NCBI GenBank assembly: GCA_047518005.1
Contig: JAKZRT010000111.1
Span: 1-15,659, forward strand
From: JAKZRT01 sp047518005
GTDB taxonomy: Bacteria; Pseudomonadota; Alphaproteobacteria; Rhodobacterales; Rhodobacteraceae
Length of the DNA: 15,659 nucleotides
Direction of reading: 5' to 3'
Of this stretch, positions 1 to 7,091 are shown piece after piece (within the stretch, counting starts at the first letter, position 1; each line of letters begins with the position of its first letter). The notes beneath the pieces were generated by a model. That model ran no database searches. It was not told the origin of the DNA and saw only the letters and a list, made by a program, of their open reading frames with translations. The position numbers and the translations under genes are program-made.

Positions 1-768
1 CAGCAGCTTTCGCTTTTGAAGGGTGGCGGTCTGGCGCGGCTGGCGCGACCCGCCCCGGTTCGGTCGCTTGTCATCTCGGACGTGGTCGGCGATGACCTCA
101 GCGCCGTGGCCAGCGGCCCAACCGCAAGACCGCTTGGAACCCGGCAGAATGCGGTTGATCTGCTGGCGCGTCGGGGTTTGTGGGCCAAAGTGCCCGAGGC
201 TGTGCGCGATTGCCTCAGCGAGCCGCACGGGCCTAGCTCTGAGACCGGACCGCAGGCCGAAAACATCCTGGTCGGTTCGAACCGGGCCAGCCTTCAGGCC
301 GCAGCCCGCGCCTGCGCGGGATGGACACCCCAGATCGTGACCAGCCGCCTGACCGGCGATGTCTCGGAGGCGGTCGAAAAAATACTCCGCCACGCACGCC
401 TTGTCGAACCCGGCAACAAACGCGTGCTGATATTTGGTGGCGAGACAACGGTTCATCTTCGGGGCACCGGCACGGGTGGCCGCAATCAGGAACTGGCGCT
501 GCGGTTTGCGACGGGTTCCAGCGGTTTGCGTGCGCTGGATTGGGTTTTTCTCAGCGGCGGAACCGATGGACGCGATGGTCCGACCGATGCCGCCGGAGGC
601 ATCGTCGATCACGGCACGGTGGCGCGCATCCAGGCCGCCGGCGGCGACCCAGTGGCGCTGGCCGCCAACAATGACGCCTACCATGCTCTGAAGGCTGCCG
701 GTGACTTGCTGATAACCGGCCCGACCGGCACCAATGTTGCCGATGTTCAGCTTTTTCTGATGCCGTAA
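1..768 (+). CDS. Glycerate 2-kinase / MOFRL family (5' truncated by window edge)
   Basis: The frame is open from base 1 and continues upstream, so only about 255 C-terminal residues of a family usually 420-430 long are present. An internal TTG at 16 is not the real start. Visible hallmarks of the glycerate kinase/MOFRL fold are VISDVVGDD followed by a SGPT segment near the left edge, GGETTV then GTGTGGRNQE in the middle, SGGTDGRDGPTDAAGG, and a C-terminal AANNDAYHAL plus TGPTGTNVAD. Family members phosphorylate D-glycerate to 2-phosphoglycerate with ATP in the cytoplasm, linking glyoxylate, serine or tartrate breakdown to glycolysis; older annotations call them hydroxypyruvate reductase (TtuD). 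No glyoxylate carboligase or tartronate semialdehyde reductase gene is visible beside it, so the feeder pathway cannot be told from here. The creatinase gene follows after 142 bases and probably has its own promoter. The family call is firm; the exact substrate is inferred. Confidence 0.93.
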   Translation, partial: QQLSLLKGGGLARLARPAPVRSLVISDVVGDDLSAVASGPTARPLGTRQNAVDLLARRGLWAKVPEAVRDCLSEPHGPSSETGPQAENILVGSNRASLQAAARACAGWTPQIVTSRLTGDVSEAVEKILRHARLVEPGNKRVLIFGGETTVHLRGTGTGGRNQELALRFATGSSGLRALDWVFLSGGTDGRDGPTDAAGGIVDHGTVARIQAAGGDPVALAANNDAYHALKAAGDLLITGPTGTNVADVQLFLMP

Positions 769-895
769 GTCACCGCCGGATAATTTAGCTTGGCGGGTCC
801 GTTGATTTGGTGCATAGCCAACCCCGGCCAAGGCGATGGCGTCGCTTTGACGAAGCCGCACCAGATTTCCAGTCCTGAACGCCGGGACCTTTCTT

Positions 896-905
896 AAAAG
901 GAGGG
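896..905 (+). promoter_or_regulatory. Strong Shine-Dalgarno of the creatinase gene
   Basis: AAAAGGAGGG lies five bases before the ATG at 911. The match to the anti-SD is nearly complete and fixes the start codon. The 142-base gap upstream (769-910) holds no other gene; a TTGACG at 847-852 could be a -35 box, but no convincing -10 follows it. Confidence 0.75.
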
Positions 906-910
906 TCAGC

Positions 911-2119
911 ATGACTGAACGCCCTGAAAAGTACCGCTATCACAACGGCGAAAAGTCCGTTCTTCCGTTCGAGGCATCCGAGTATCAATTTCGTCTTGCC
1001 GGGCTGCGCGCGATCATGGATCGGGTCGGCGTCGATGCGGTCGTCTTCACCTCGATGCACAACATCGCCTATTACGGCGGCTTTCTTTATTGCAGTTTTG
1101 GCCGCACCTATGGTCTGGTCGTGACCGCATCCGACAGCGTCACGATCGCCGCCGGTATTGACGCCGGTCAGCCGTGGCGGCGGTGCGATGGTGACGCGAT
1201 CACCTATACCGACTGGCAGCGCGACAATTTCTGGTGCGCCGTGCTGAGCGTTGCCGGATCGGGTAAGACCATCGGCTGTGAGAACGATCACATCTCGATG
1301 CAGCAATTCGGAAAGCTCAACCGATTTCTTCAGCCATCGGCCACAGTTGACATTGCGCCCGACACGATGACCCAACGGATCCACAAATCACCCGCCGAAA
1401 TTGCCCTGATCCGCCACGGTGCGCACGTGGCCGACGTGGGCGGTTATGCGATCCGCGACGCGGTTCGCGAAGGCGCGCGCGAGATCGACGTTGCCATGGC
1501 CGGACGCGACGCGATGGAGGCCGAGATTGCCCGGCGTTTTCCGGATGCCGAATATCGCGACACATGGGTCTGGTTCCAGTCGGGCGTGAATACCGACGGG
1601 GCCCACAACCCGCTTACGGGCCGGGTTCTGCAACGCGGGGATATCCTCAGCCTGAACACGTTTCCGATGATCAGCGGCTATTACACGGCGCTGGAACGCA
1701 CGATGTTCGTGGGCGAGGTCGATGACGCCTCGCTGAACATCTGGCAAGCCAACATCGCGGCCCATGAATTCGGGATGAGCCTCTTGAAACCGGGGGCATC
1801 CTGCGCCGATGTCACCCAGGCGATTAACGCCTTTCTCGAAGAGCGCGATCTGCTGCAATACCGGACCTTTGGCTACGGCCACAGCTTTGGCGTGCTCAGC
1901 CATTACTATGGGCGCGAAGCGGGGCTTGAGTTGCGCGAAGACGTCGACACGGTGTTGACGCCCGGCATGGTCATCAGCATGGAGCCGATGCTGACCATCG
2001 CCAACGGTCAACCGGGGGCGGGCGGATATCGCGAGCATGATATTCTGCTGATCACCGAAGACGGGAACGAAGATATCACCCGATACCCTTATGGACCTGA
2101 TTTCAATGTGATCGGGTGA
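911..2119 (+). CDS. Creatinase (creatine amidinohydrolase), M24 family
   Basis: The 402-residue product matches the length and numbering of Pseudomonas putida creatinase from memory. It has an N-terminal creatinase domain (about 15-155) and a C-terminal pita-bread domain (about 160-400). Catalytic and substrate-binding positions fall at the expected numbers: His232 in GAHNP, Glu262 in ALERT, His324 in GYGHSFG, Arg335 in YYGREAG, Glu358 in SMEPM and His376 in YREHD. The N-terminal segments FLYCSFGR and YTDWQRDN are also creatinase-like. The enzyme hydrolyses creatine to sarcosine and urea in the cytoplasm and, unlike M24 aminopeptidases, uses no metal. The closest alternative is an ectoine hydrolase (DoeA/EutD) or other M24 relative, but the shared blocks favour true creatinase. 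No creatininase, sarcosine oxidase, urease or creatine transporter gene is visible. It faces the OmpA operon tail to tail, with 85 bases between stops. Confidence 0.93.
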   Translation: MTERPEKYRYHNGEKSVLPFEASEYQFRLAGLRAIMDRVGVDAVVFTSMHNIAYYGGFLYCSFGRTYGLVVTASDSVTIAAGIDAGQPWRRCDGDAITYTDWQRDNFWCAVLSVAGSGKTIGCENDHISMQQFGKLNRFLQPSATVDIAPDTMTQRIHKSPAEIALIRHGAHVADVGGYAIRDAVREGAREIDVAMAGRDAMEAEIARRFPDAEYRDTWVWFQSGVNTDGAHNPLTGRVLQRGDILSLNTFPMISGYYTALERTMFVGEVDDASLNIWQANIAAHEFGMSLLKPGASCADVTQAINAFLEERDLLQYRTFGYGHSFGVLSHYYGREAGLELREDVDTVLTPGMVISMEPMLTIANGQPGAGGYREHDILLITEDGNEDITRYPYGPDFNVIG

Positions 2120-2204
2120 CAGCTGGTGGGGTTGCGCCGCCCTGTGGCGTCGCGTCAGCGCGTGGCCGGCCCCGCGTCGTCATTGCCGCCGTTGGTGTCT
2201 GCGC

Positions 2205-3149
2205 TCAGTTCGTGGTGGTCAGCACAACCTCGACCCGACGGTTCATATCGCGGCCGTCTTTGTTGAGGTTCGAGGCCAGCGGTGACAGGTAACCCACGCC
2301 CTGGGCGTCAACCTGTGCGGGCAAAACCCCAAAGTCGCGAATCAGCCGGTCGCGTACCGAACCGGCCCGGGCGCGCGACAGTCGAAAGTTAGCTTCCATC
2401 GACCCGACCGCATCGGTGTGGCCGACCAGGGTCACGGTCATCGCCGGCTTGGCGTTCAGATAGTCAGCCAGTGCAGCGAGTGAGGGAAAATCGCCCTCGA
2501 ACAATTTTGACGACCCGACCGGAAACTTCAGATCGCCGAGCACCGTCACGCCCTCGGCCTCGAGCGCCGCGCCGAAATCCTGGCTGATGACGTCGGGCAG
2601 TGTTGGATCGTTTTTGGTCGACGTGGTCGCGGGGACAAGGTCGGCATCGGTCGCGGCCCCGATGGTGGTGATATGCACGAACCCGCGCGCCCGGTTGCGG
2701 CTGACCATCAGCGACACATATTCAGGCCGGTCGTCGGTCATGCGCTGACCGGAAAGAAAGCGATAATCGCCCAGGTTCACGTGCATCTCGGGTTCGGGCA
2801 GCAGGTCCTGGCTGTAGCGAAAGTCAAAACCGCCACAATCGATATCGCGGCACTCGAACAAAATCTCGTAGCCCTGCGCCAGAAGTTGCTCGCGCAGCGG
2901 CGCCAGCACCTGCAATGTGGTCAAAGTTGGATCGGGCGTGTGCCAGGCCCGAAGTTGACGCGCCCCTTCGGCCCAGATCGCCGGAAGTTCGCCCAACCCG
3001 TAGGGCCCAATGGGCAGGCGCTGGCTGGTCAGGCCTTCGCTTTTTTCTGCCGCCAACAGGGTGCCTGCGGGCAGGTCAATATCGGCGCCAGACGCGGCTA
3101 GTGGCGCGGTCAGTGCAAGCGCGATCGTTATGGCAGTGGGTTTCATCAT
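2205..3149 (-). CDS. OmpA-family outer-membrane/peptidoglycan-associated protein
   Basis: A 314-residue protein. The chosen start is the ATG at 3149, which overlaps the TGA of the upstream gene in ATGA; a second ATG at 3146 is possible, and the frame upstream of 3149 is only a shadow of that gene. Residues 1-22 form a signal peptide (hydrophobic ITIALALTAPLAA, probable cleavage after ASGA). Residues about 25-165 form a separate periplasmic domain with a Cys100-x4-Cys105-Gly-Gly motif, possibly DUF4892-like. A linker is followed by a C-terminal OmpA domain (about 203-312) with GHTDAVGS (Asp246), NFRLSRARAGSV (Arg261) and NRRVEVVL, the residues that in this family hold the diaminopimelate of peptidoglycan. 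There is no beta-barrel segment, so it is likely a periplasmic or OM-anchored peptidoglycan binder rather than a porin. It is the last gene of the four-gene operon. Domain call firm, cellular role inferred. Confidence 0.9.
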   Translation of the reverse strand: MMKPTAITIALALTAPLAASGADIDLPAGTLLAAEKSEGLTSQRLPIGPYGLGELPAIWAEGARQLRAWHTPDPTLTTLQVLAPLREQLLAQGYEILFECRDIDCGGFDFRYSQDLLPEPEMHVNLGDYRFLSGQRMTDDRPEYVSLMVSRNRARGFVHITTIGAATDADLVPATTSTKNDPTLPDVISQDFGAALEAEGVTVLGDLKFPVGSSKLFEGDFPSLAALADYLNAKPAMTVTLVGHTDAVGSMEANFRLSRARAGSVRDRLIRDFGVLPAQVDAQGVGYLSPLASNLNKDGRDMNRRVEVVLTTTN

Positions 3150-3721
3150 GAGCGGTACCGCGCATGATATTCTTGGTTCGGTTCCATGTCGACGGCAGAA
3201 GCCAAGCGGTTGGACATGTTGAAAAAAGCGGCGACGGCAGCGATGTCCCAGATATCGCGGTCGACAAAGCCCGCAGCGCGCAGCGCCTGGCGGTCGGTTT
3301 CCGAAATCCGGTGGCTTTGGGTCGTGACATTCTCGGTGAATTCCAGCATCGCGGTCTGGCGCGGGTCCAGGTCGGCGGTGCGCCAGTTCATCACCATGCG
3401 TTCGCCCAGAACCGGGTCGCCCGACAATTCGCGCACCCCCGCCCCATGCGCAGTTAGACAGTAAAAGCAACGGTTTACCGAGGAAACCACCACCGCGATC
3501 ATTTCGCGTTCAAGCTTGGAAAGGCCCGATGGCGAAAGCATTAAGTCATTGTAAAGACCGGCGAAAGCGTTGAGTTTGTCGGGATCGAAAGCATAAGATC
3601 TGAGCACATTCGGCACCAGACCCAGCTTTTCCTGGCAGACGTCGAAATACGTATGCGTGGCTTGCGGAAGCGGACTGACCGCTGGCAAATCAAGCGCCGT
3701 TGGCAGGGGAGTGTTGACCAT
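3146..3721 (-). CDS. AhpD-like / carboxymuconolactone decarboxylase family, peroxidase-related protein
   Basis: The 191-residue helical protein carries the AhpD signature around Glu71/Glu73 (LEREMIAVVVSS) and Cys85-x2-Cys88-x3-His92 (CFYCLTAHG). The length and the tail DIAAVAAFFNMSNRLAS fit the 'uncharacterized peroxidase-related enzyme' branch of the CMD superfamily. By analogy with AhpD the Cys pair would do disulfide exchange or peroxide reduction in the cytoplasm; substrate and partner are unknown. I chose the ATG at 3721 because AAGGAAG (3730-3724) lies just before it. A GTG at 3748 would add nine residues without a good ribosome binding site. The gene begins inside the last 32 bases of the GNAT gene, and its TGA overlaps the start of the OmpA gene, so translation is likely coupled on both sides. 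Confidence 0.88.
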   Translation of the reverse strand: MVNTPLPTALDLPAVSPLPQATHTYFDVCQEKLGLVPNVLRSYAFDPDKLNAFAGLYNDLMLSPSGLSKLEREMIAVVVSSVNRCFYCLTAHGAGVRELSGDPVLGERMVMNWRTADLDPRQTAMLEFTENVTTQSHRISETDRQALRAAGFVDRDIWDIAAVAAFFNMSNRLASAVDMEPNQEYHARYRS

Positions 3722-4475
3722 AACTTCCTTGTCCTGAAACCGGTTCACGTCCGGCCGCCCTCACCCGATAATGATATTGCGCCACCAGCGAAAAACCTAA
3801 CTCCGAGTAAAGAGAATTTGCGGCCAAGTTGTGGCAAGTGCACAGAGTTACCAGCCAGGGCACACCCAAATCTTGTGCCCACTGCGCCAGCGCCACCATC
3901 ATATGATGGGCAACTTTCCGCCGACGCACGGCGGGCGCCACCTGCACAGCGTGGATCATTGCCACATTTGCGCAGATTGCCGCAAAAGCCGCACCTGCCG
4001 GTTTGTCAGCACCGCGTCCCAGGACGGCGGTCTTTGGGTCGTCCACGCGGGCCATGACTGCGCGGCGGCCGGGCCCGATGCCGCCCTCGTCCCAGAGCCC
4101 GTCCATGATGGCCAGCGGCGGCCAGATCAGGAAAGCCCGCACGCGCGGCAGGTCACGCGCCGCGACCAAAGCGGTCGACGCGGCGAGAATGTTGGTCGGG
4201 TCGTGGGTCACAAATCCCGCATCGGCAAGTGCGGCGTCCAGCGTATCTTGGCCGGGGCGCAGCCGAAAGATCGGGCGCTGACCCATCTCGGCCATGGTCC
4301 GCGCGGCGGCGTCGATGTCGGCGCGGGTGACCGGGCCGTCGGCGGTGGCGGACGAAGCCCGCTGACCGCCGCCCTGCCCGTCGCGCAGCGTGAACGGCCC
4401 GACGGTCCGATGGCTGGCGGCGGGCCAGGTGGCTTCGATCACAGGATCAAGTTCGGCGGCAGTCGGCAGGCTCAT
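3690..4475 (-). CDS. GNAT family N-acetyltransferase
   Basis: A 261-residue product starting at the ATG at 4475, which overlaps the TGA of the cinA-like gene in ATGA. The C-terminal half shows GNAT elements: an acetyl-CoA loop region VQVAPAVRRRKVAHHMM (about 178-193) preceded by a beta strand, then WAQDLGVPWLVT and a final NSLYSELGFSLVAQYHYR (about 220-237). The R-R-x-x-x-A spacing matches the pyrophosphate-binding R/Q-x-x-G-x-G/A motif loosely, with Lys-Val in place of the first Gly, so binding may be atypical. The N-terminal 120 residues are less conserved and may hold a degenerate second GNAT unit. Substrate unknown. The gene runs 32 bases into the next gene and supplies that gene's ribosome binding site. 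Confidence 0.82.
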   Translation of the reverse strand: MSLPTAAELDPVIEATWPAASHRTVGPFTLRDGQGGGQRASSATADGPVTRADIDAAARTMAEMGQRPIFRLRPGQDTLDAALADAGFVTHDPTNILAASTALVAARDLPRVRAFLIWPPLAIMDGLWDEGGIGPGRRAVMARVDDPKTAVLGRGADKPAGAAFAAICANVAMIHAVQVAPAVRRRKVAHHMMVALAQWAQDLGVPWLVTLCTCHNLAANSLYSELGFSLVAQYHYRVRAAGREPVSGQGSYGQHSPANGA

Positions 4476-5200
4476 GTGGCATCCGGAAACGTCTTCGACA
4501 GTTCGGCGGCGACCTGGTCCACGCGGTCGGCGCTGGCCCCCCGGATAACCACGTTCGCGCCGTAAACACCGGCTTCGTTGAACGGATAACATCCGACCGC
4601 CAGGTCGGGGTGCCGGTCGGCCAGAACCGCCAGCGGACCGGCGATCTCGCCCTCGGGCCGTTCAATGCGCAGCGACCGGCTGACCACCGGGCTGCCACCG
4701 GTCAGCGTCGGCAAAAGCGCGTCCAGCATGGCCTCGAATATTTTCGGCACCCCGGCCAGAACGTGCACGTTTTCCAGGCTGAAACCGGGCGCGAAGGACA
4801 CCGCGTTTTCGATCAACCGGGCCCCGTCGGGAATGCGCGCCATGCGCAGACGGGCCGGGTTCAGGTCGTGCCCCAGACGTTTGTAGTGGGTCTGAAGGAT
4901 CGCGCGCGCGTCGGCACGCACGTCAATGCCGACGCCAAAAGCGGCGGCCACCGATTGGGCTGTTATATCGTCATGGGTCGGGCCGATCCCGCCCGAGGTG
5001 AAGACGTGGGTATAGGCGGCGGACAGAGCCCGCACCGCGGCGATGATCGCCCCCTCGTCGTCAGACACCACCCGAACCTCGGTCAGGTCGATGCCATGCG
5101 CGGCCAGCCGCCCGGCCAGGTGGAACATGTTGGCGTCGCGGGTGCGGCCCGACAGAATTTCGTCGCCGATCACCAGCATGGCAGCAGTGGGGTTGGACAT
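4472..5200 (-). CDS. CinA-like molybdopterin-binding-fold protein (MoCF_biosynth domain only)
   Basis: The 242-residue protein starts at the ATG at 5200, preceded by AAGGAGCC (5210-5203). A further in-frame start at 5248 lies upstream of that site and is rejected. The N-terminal 170 residues form the MoaB/MogA/CinA nucleotide-binding fold: LVIGDEILSGRTRDAN (about 9-24) and TSGGIGPTHDDIT (68-80), followed by LAGVPKIFEAM. The C-terminal nicotinamide-nucleotide amidase (PncC) domain found in full-length CinA (about 400 residues) is absent, so this is the short COG1058-type protein common in alphaproteobacteria. In full-length CinA this domain is an ADP-ribose/NAD-breakdown pyrophosphatase; whether the short form keeps that activity is inference. 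It is the first gene of the four-gene minus-strand operon and is divergent from sfsA over 46 bases. Confidence 0.9.
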   Translation of the reverse strand: MSNPTAAMLVIGDEILSGRTRDANMFHLAGRLAAHGIDLTEVRVVSDDEGAIIAAVRALSAAYTHVFTSGGIGPTHDDITAQSVAAAFGVGIDVRADARAILQTHYKRLGHDLNPARLRMARIPDGARLIENAVSFAPGFSLENVHVLAGVPKIFEAMLDALLPTLTGGSPVVSRSLRIERPEGEIAGPLAVLADRHPDLAVGCYPFNEAGVYGANVVIRGASADRVDQVAAELSKTFPDAT

Positions 5201-5209
5201 GGCGGCTCC

Positions 5210-5237
5210 TTGCGCGCGGTCGTGGCGCAGGTATAGG
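5210..5237 (+). promoter_or_regulatory. Predicted sfsA promoter, overlapping the divergent operon promoter
   Basis: TTGCGC (5210-5215), a 16-base spacer and TATAGG (5232-5237). A start site 7-10 bases downstream would fall at about 5244-5247, at or next to the sfsA ATG, giving a leaderless or nearly leaderless mRNA. In agreement, no Shine-Dalgarno is visible before that ATG. The match is moderate and unproven. Confidence 0.35.
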
Positions 5238-5258
5238 TCGGGTTTCATGCGCTTTCAA
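5230..5258 (-). promoter_or_regulatory. Predicted sigma70-type promoter of the cinA-like/GNAT/AhpD/OmpA operon
   Basis: On the minus strand TTGAAA (5258-5253) is followed, after exactly 17 bases, by TATACC (5235-5230). The -35 matches the consensus at 5 of 6 positions and the -10 at 4 of 6. Transcription would start near 5223, giving a leader of about 23 bases that includes the AAGGAGCC ribosome binding site. The -35 box lies inside the sfsA coding region and the -10 box overlaps the predicted sfsA -10 on the other strand. Confidence 0.55.
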
Positions 5259-5945
5259 ACCGATCTGATCCCGGCCCGGCTGATCGGCCGCTACAAACGG
5301 TTTCTGGCCGATGTGCGGCTCGCGGATGGGACCGAGGCGACCGCCCATTGCCCCAACCCCGGTGCGATGACTGGCCTGGCCGATCCGGGCGCGCGCATCT
5401 GGCTGGAACCCAATGACGATGCGAAGAAAAAGCTGAATTACGGCTGGCGGCTGACCGAGCTTCCCGGCGGTCATTTCGCCGGGATCGACACCGGTGTCGC
5501 CAATCGCGTGGTGGCCGAGGCGCTGGCGAATGGCCGCATCGCCGCGCTGGCCGATTACGACCAGATACGGGCCGAGGTGAAATACGGCGGCAACAGCCGC
5601 GTCGATTTTCGCTTGTCAGGCAGCGATGGCCCGCCCACCTATGTCGAGGTCAAATCGGTGACCCTGTGCCGCCAGCCCGGTCTGGCCGAATTTCCCGACA
5701 CGGTGACAAAACGCGGCACCAAGCACCTGGGCGAACTGGCCGCGCAAGCGGCGCGGGGCGACCGCGCGGTGATGCTGTATCTGGTTCAACGCACCGACTG
5801 CGAAACCGTGGCGTTGGCGGCGGACATCGACCCCGCCTACGCGGCGGCGGCGCGCGTGGCGGGGATCGAGGTACTGGCCTATGGCACGCGGATATCACCC
5901 GACGGCGTCTGGATCGCTGACCGATTGCCGTTTGCGCCTGCGTGA
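5247..5945 (+). CDS. sfsA: SfsA (sugar fermentation stimulation protein homologue)
   Basis: The 232-residue protein has the usual SfsA length (about 234). It opens with the expected N-terminal OB-like part (MRFQTDLIPARLIGRYKRFL). Conserved blocks are HCPNPGAM (about 34-41), GVANRVVAEAL, EVKYGGNSRVDFRL, and the nuclease-like core YVEVKSVTL followed by FPDTVTKRGTKHLGEL. SfsA was described in E. coli as a DNA-binding protein that stimulates maltose genes; its fold resembles PD-(D/E)xK nucleases, and the D-F-R-L plus E-V-K residues here fit that core. The physiological role remains unclear. The ATG at 5247 has no ribosome binding site; a longer frame upstream to 5043 is antisense to the cinA-like gene and lacks family similarity. 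map follows after 56 bases and is probably cotranscribed, as commonly seen in Rhodobacteraceae. Confidence 0.95.
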   Translation: MRFQTDLIPARLIGRYKRFLADVRLADGTEATAHCPNPGAMTGLADPGARIWLEPNDDAKKKLNYGWRLTELPGGHFAGIDTGVANRVVAEALANGRIAALADYDQIRAEVKYGGNSRVDFRLSGSDGPPTYVEVKSVTLCRQPGLAEFPDTVTKRGTKHLGELAAQAARGDRAVMLYLVQRTDCETVALAADIDPAYAAAARVAGIEVLAYGTRISPDGVWIADRLPFAPA

Positions 5946-5987
5946 CACCTTTTCCTGACCGGCGGCCTGCATTATGTAGGCGGCGAT

Positions 5988-5994
5988 AAAGGAG
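5988..5994 (+). promoter_or_regulatory. Shine-Dalgarno that decides the TTG start of map
   Basis: AAAGGAG ends seven bases before TTG at 6002. No ATG or GTG in frame has an equally placed site, so the TTG start is preferred. A small hairpin just upstream (GCCTGC...GTAGGC, 5965-5980, one G-T pair) lies in the sfsA-map gap. Confidence 0.65.
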
Positions 5995-6001
5995 CGCCCG
6001 A

Positions 6002-6817
6002 TTGGACGACAAACGCATTGGCCGCATCACCCGCGAGGGGATCCGCATTCATGAGACCGGCGACTTTGCCGGAATGCATGTGGCCGGGCGGCTGGCGGCC
6101 GAGATATTGGACGCGCTCGCACCGTTGGTTCAGGTTGGCGTGACCACTGGGGCGCTCGATGACTTCATTCGGGGAAGGGTCGATGCTGCCGGGGCGACCT
6201 CGGCCACCATCGGTTACAAGGGCTATCAGCACGCCTCGTGCATTTCGGTCAACCACGTGGTCTGCCACGGTATTCCGGGCGACAAGCGCCTGAAAGACGG
6301 TGATGTGCTGAACATTGACGTGACCGTGATCGTGGGTGGCTGGTACGGCGACACCAGCCGCATGTATGTCGCGGGCAAACTGTCGCGACGGGCCGAGCGG
6401 CTGATCCAGGTTACCCACGACGCGCTGATGCAAGGCATAGACGCGGTGCGGCCCGGCAATACATTCGGTGACATCGGGTGGGCCATCCAAGCCTACGGCG
6501 AAGGCAACCGCATGTCGATCGTGCGCGACTTTTGCGGGCATGGGTTGGGGCGGGTGTTTCACGCGCCGCCCAATGTGTTGCACTATGGCAGGCCCGGCAC
6601 CGGCCCGGTGCTGGAACCGGGGATGTTTTTCACAATCGAGCCGATGGTGAACCTCGGTCGGGCCGAGACCAAGGTTCTGGCCGACGACTGGACAGCGGTG
6701 ACCCGCGACAAGTCGCTCAGCGCCCAATTCGAGCATTCCGTAGGCGTCACCGAAGACGGCTGCCAGATCTTCACCCCGAGCCCCGGCGGTCTGTTTCACC
6801 CGACGTACTTGGTGTAG
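6002..6817 (+). CDS. map: Type I methionine aminopeptidase
   Basis: The 271-residue enzyme removes the initiator Met from nascent proteins in the cytoplasm. The pita-bread active site is complete: His89 (VCHGIP) and the five metal ligands Asp106 (NIDVT), Asp117 (GDTSR), His180 (CGHGLG), Glu213 (TIEPM) and Glu244 (FEHSV), with His187 in HAPP as the usual extra catalytic His. The length matches the short bacterial MetAP-Ia form. The N-terminus is the TTG at 6002, set by a strong ribosome binding site. The gene follows sfsA in the same direction after 56 bases; a recognisable radC, often seen next in relatives, is not found downstream, where a minus-strand HAD gene converges instead. Confidence 0.97.
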   Translation: MDDKRIGRITREGIRIHETGDFAGMHVAGRLAAEILDALAPLVQVGVTTGALDDFIRGRVDAAGATSATIGYKGYQHASCISVNHVVCHGIPGDKRLKDGDVLNIDVTVIVGGWYGDTSRMYVAGKLSRRAERLIQVTHDALMQGIDAVRPGNTFGDIGWAIQAYGEGNRMSIVRDFCGHGLGRVFHAPPNVLHYGRPGTGPVLEPGMFFTIEPMVNLGRAETKVLADDWTAVTRDKSLSAQFEHSVGVTEDGCQIFTPSPGGLFHPTYLV

Positions 6818-7091
6818 GGCGGGATATTTCGCAGGAAAAATCTTCCGGCTGGCGGATCGTCGTCGTCGACATTTTGGGTTCGGATCATGGCAAGCAACAG
6901 CGTAGAACCGGCAAATGGCGTTGCACAATCGCCGATAAAAAGCGGCGGTCGCCAGCGCCGCGGGTCCGGCGCGAGCTTCGTTGGGGCGGCGGTGAAAGCA
7001 TCAGACAGAAAATGGGTCGCGGCGATCATGGGGTGAGCATAGCATGAGACGGTCTGCGAAATCATTGCCCCGCCGTACACATCTTCGCGCG
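6818..7091. other. Intergenic stretch between convergent map and HAD genes
   Basis: These 274 bases hold no gene I can support. An open frame on the minus strand (about 7029 or 7080 to 6796, 77-94 codons) overlaps the end of map, has no ribosome binding site, resembles no family I know, and has weaker G/C at third positions (about 65 percent) than expected of the neighbouring genes. No clear intrinsic terminator is visible for either flanking gene. Confidence 0.5.

Noticed and set aside
1388..2038. 216-codon minus-strand open frame inside creatinase (and similar long antisense frames inside map, the FAD reductase and the FemAB-like gene)
   Set aside because: High G/C at third positions commonly opens the opposite strand; composition is unlike real proteins and the sense genes have full family signatures.
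2120..2204. Possible terminator between the convergent creatinase and OmpA genes
   Set aside because: The GC-rich sequence offers only weak pairings, such as GCGCCGC with GGCGTCGC, and no T-tract follows.
3150..3470. N-terminal extension of the OmpA frame upstream of 3149
   Set aside because: It is antiphase to the AhpD-like gene, has low-complexity Arg/Gly/Pro content, and would bury the signal peptide that starts at 3149.
6796..7080. Minus-strand open frame of 77-94 codons between map and the HAD gene, with TATGCT just before an ATG at 7029
   Set aside because: It overlaps the end of map, has no ribosome binding site or recognisable family, and G/C at third positions is only about 65 percent. 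A leaderless small gene cannot be excluded but is not supported.
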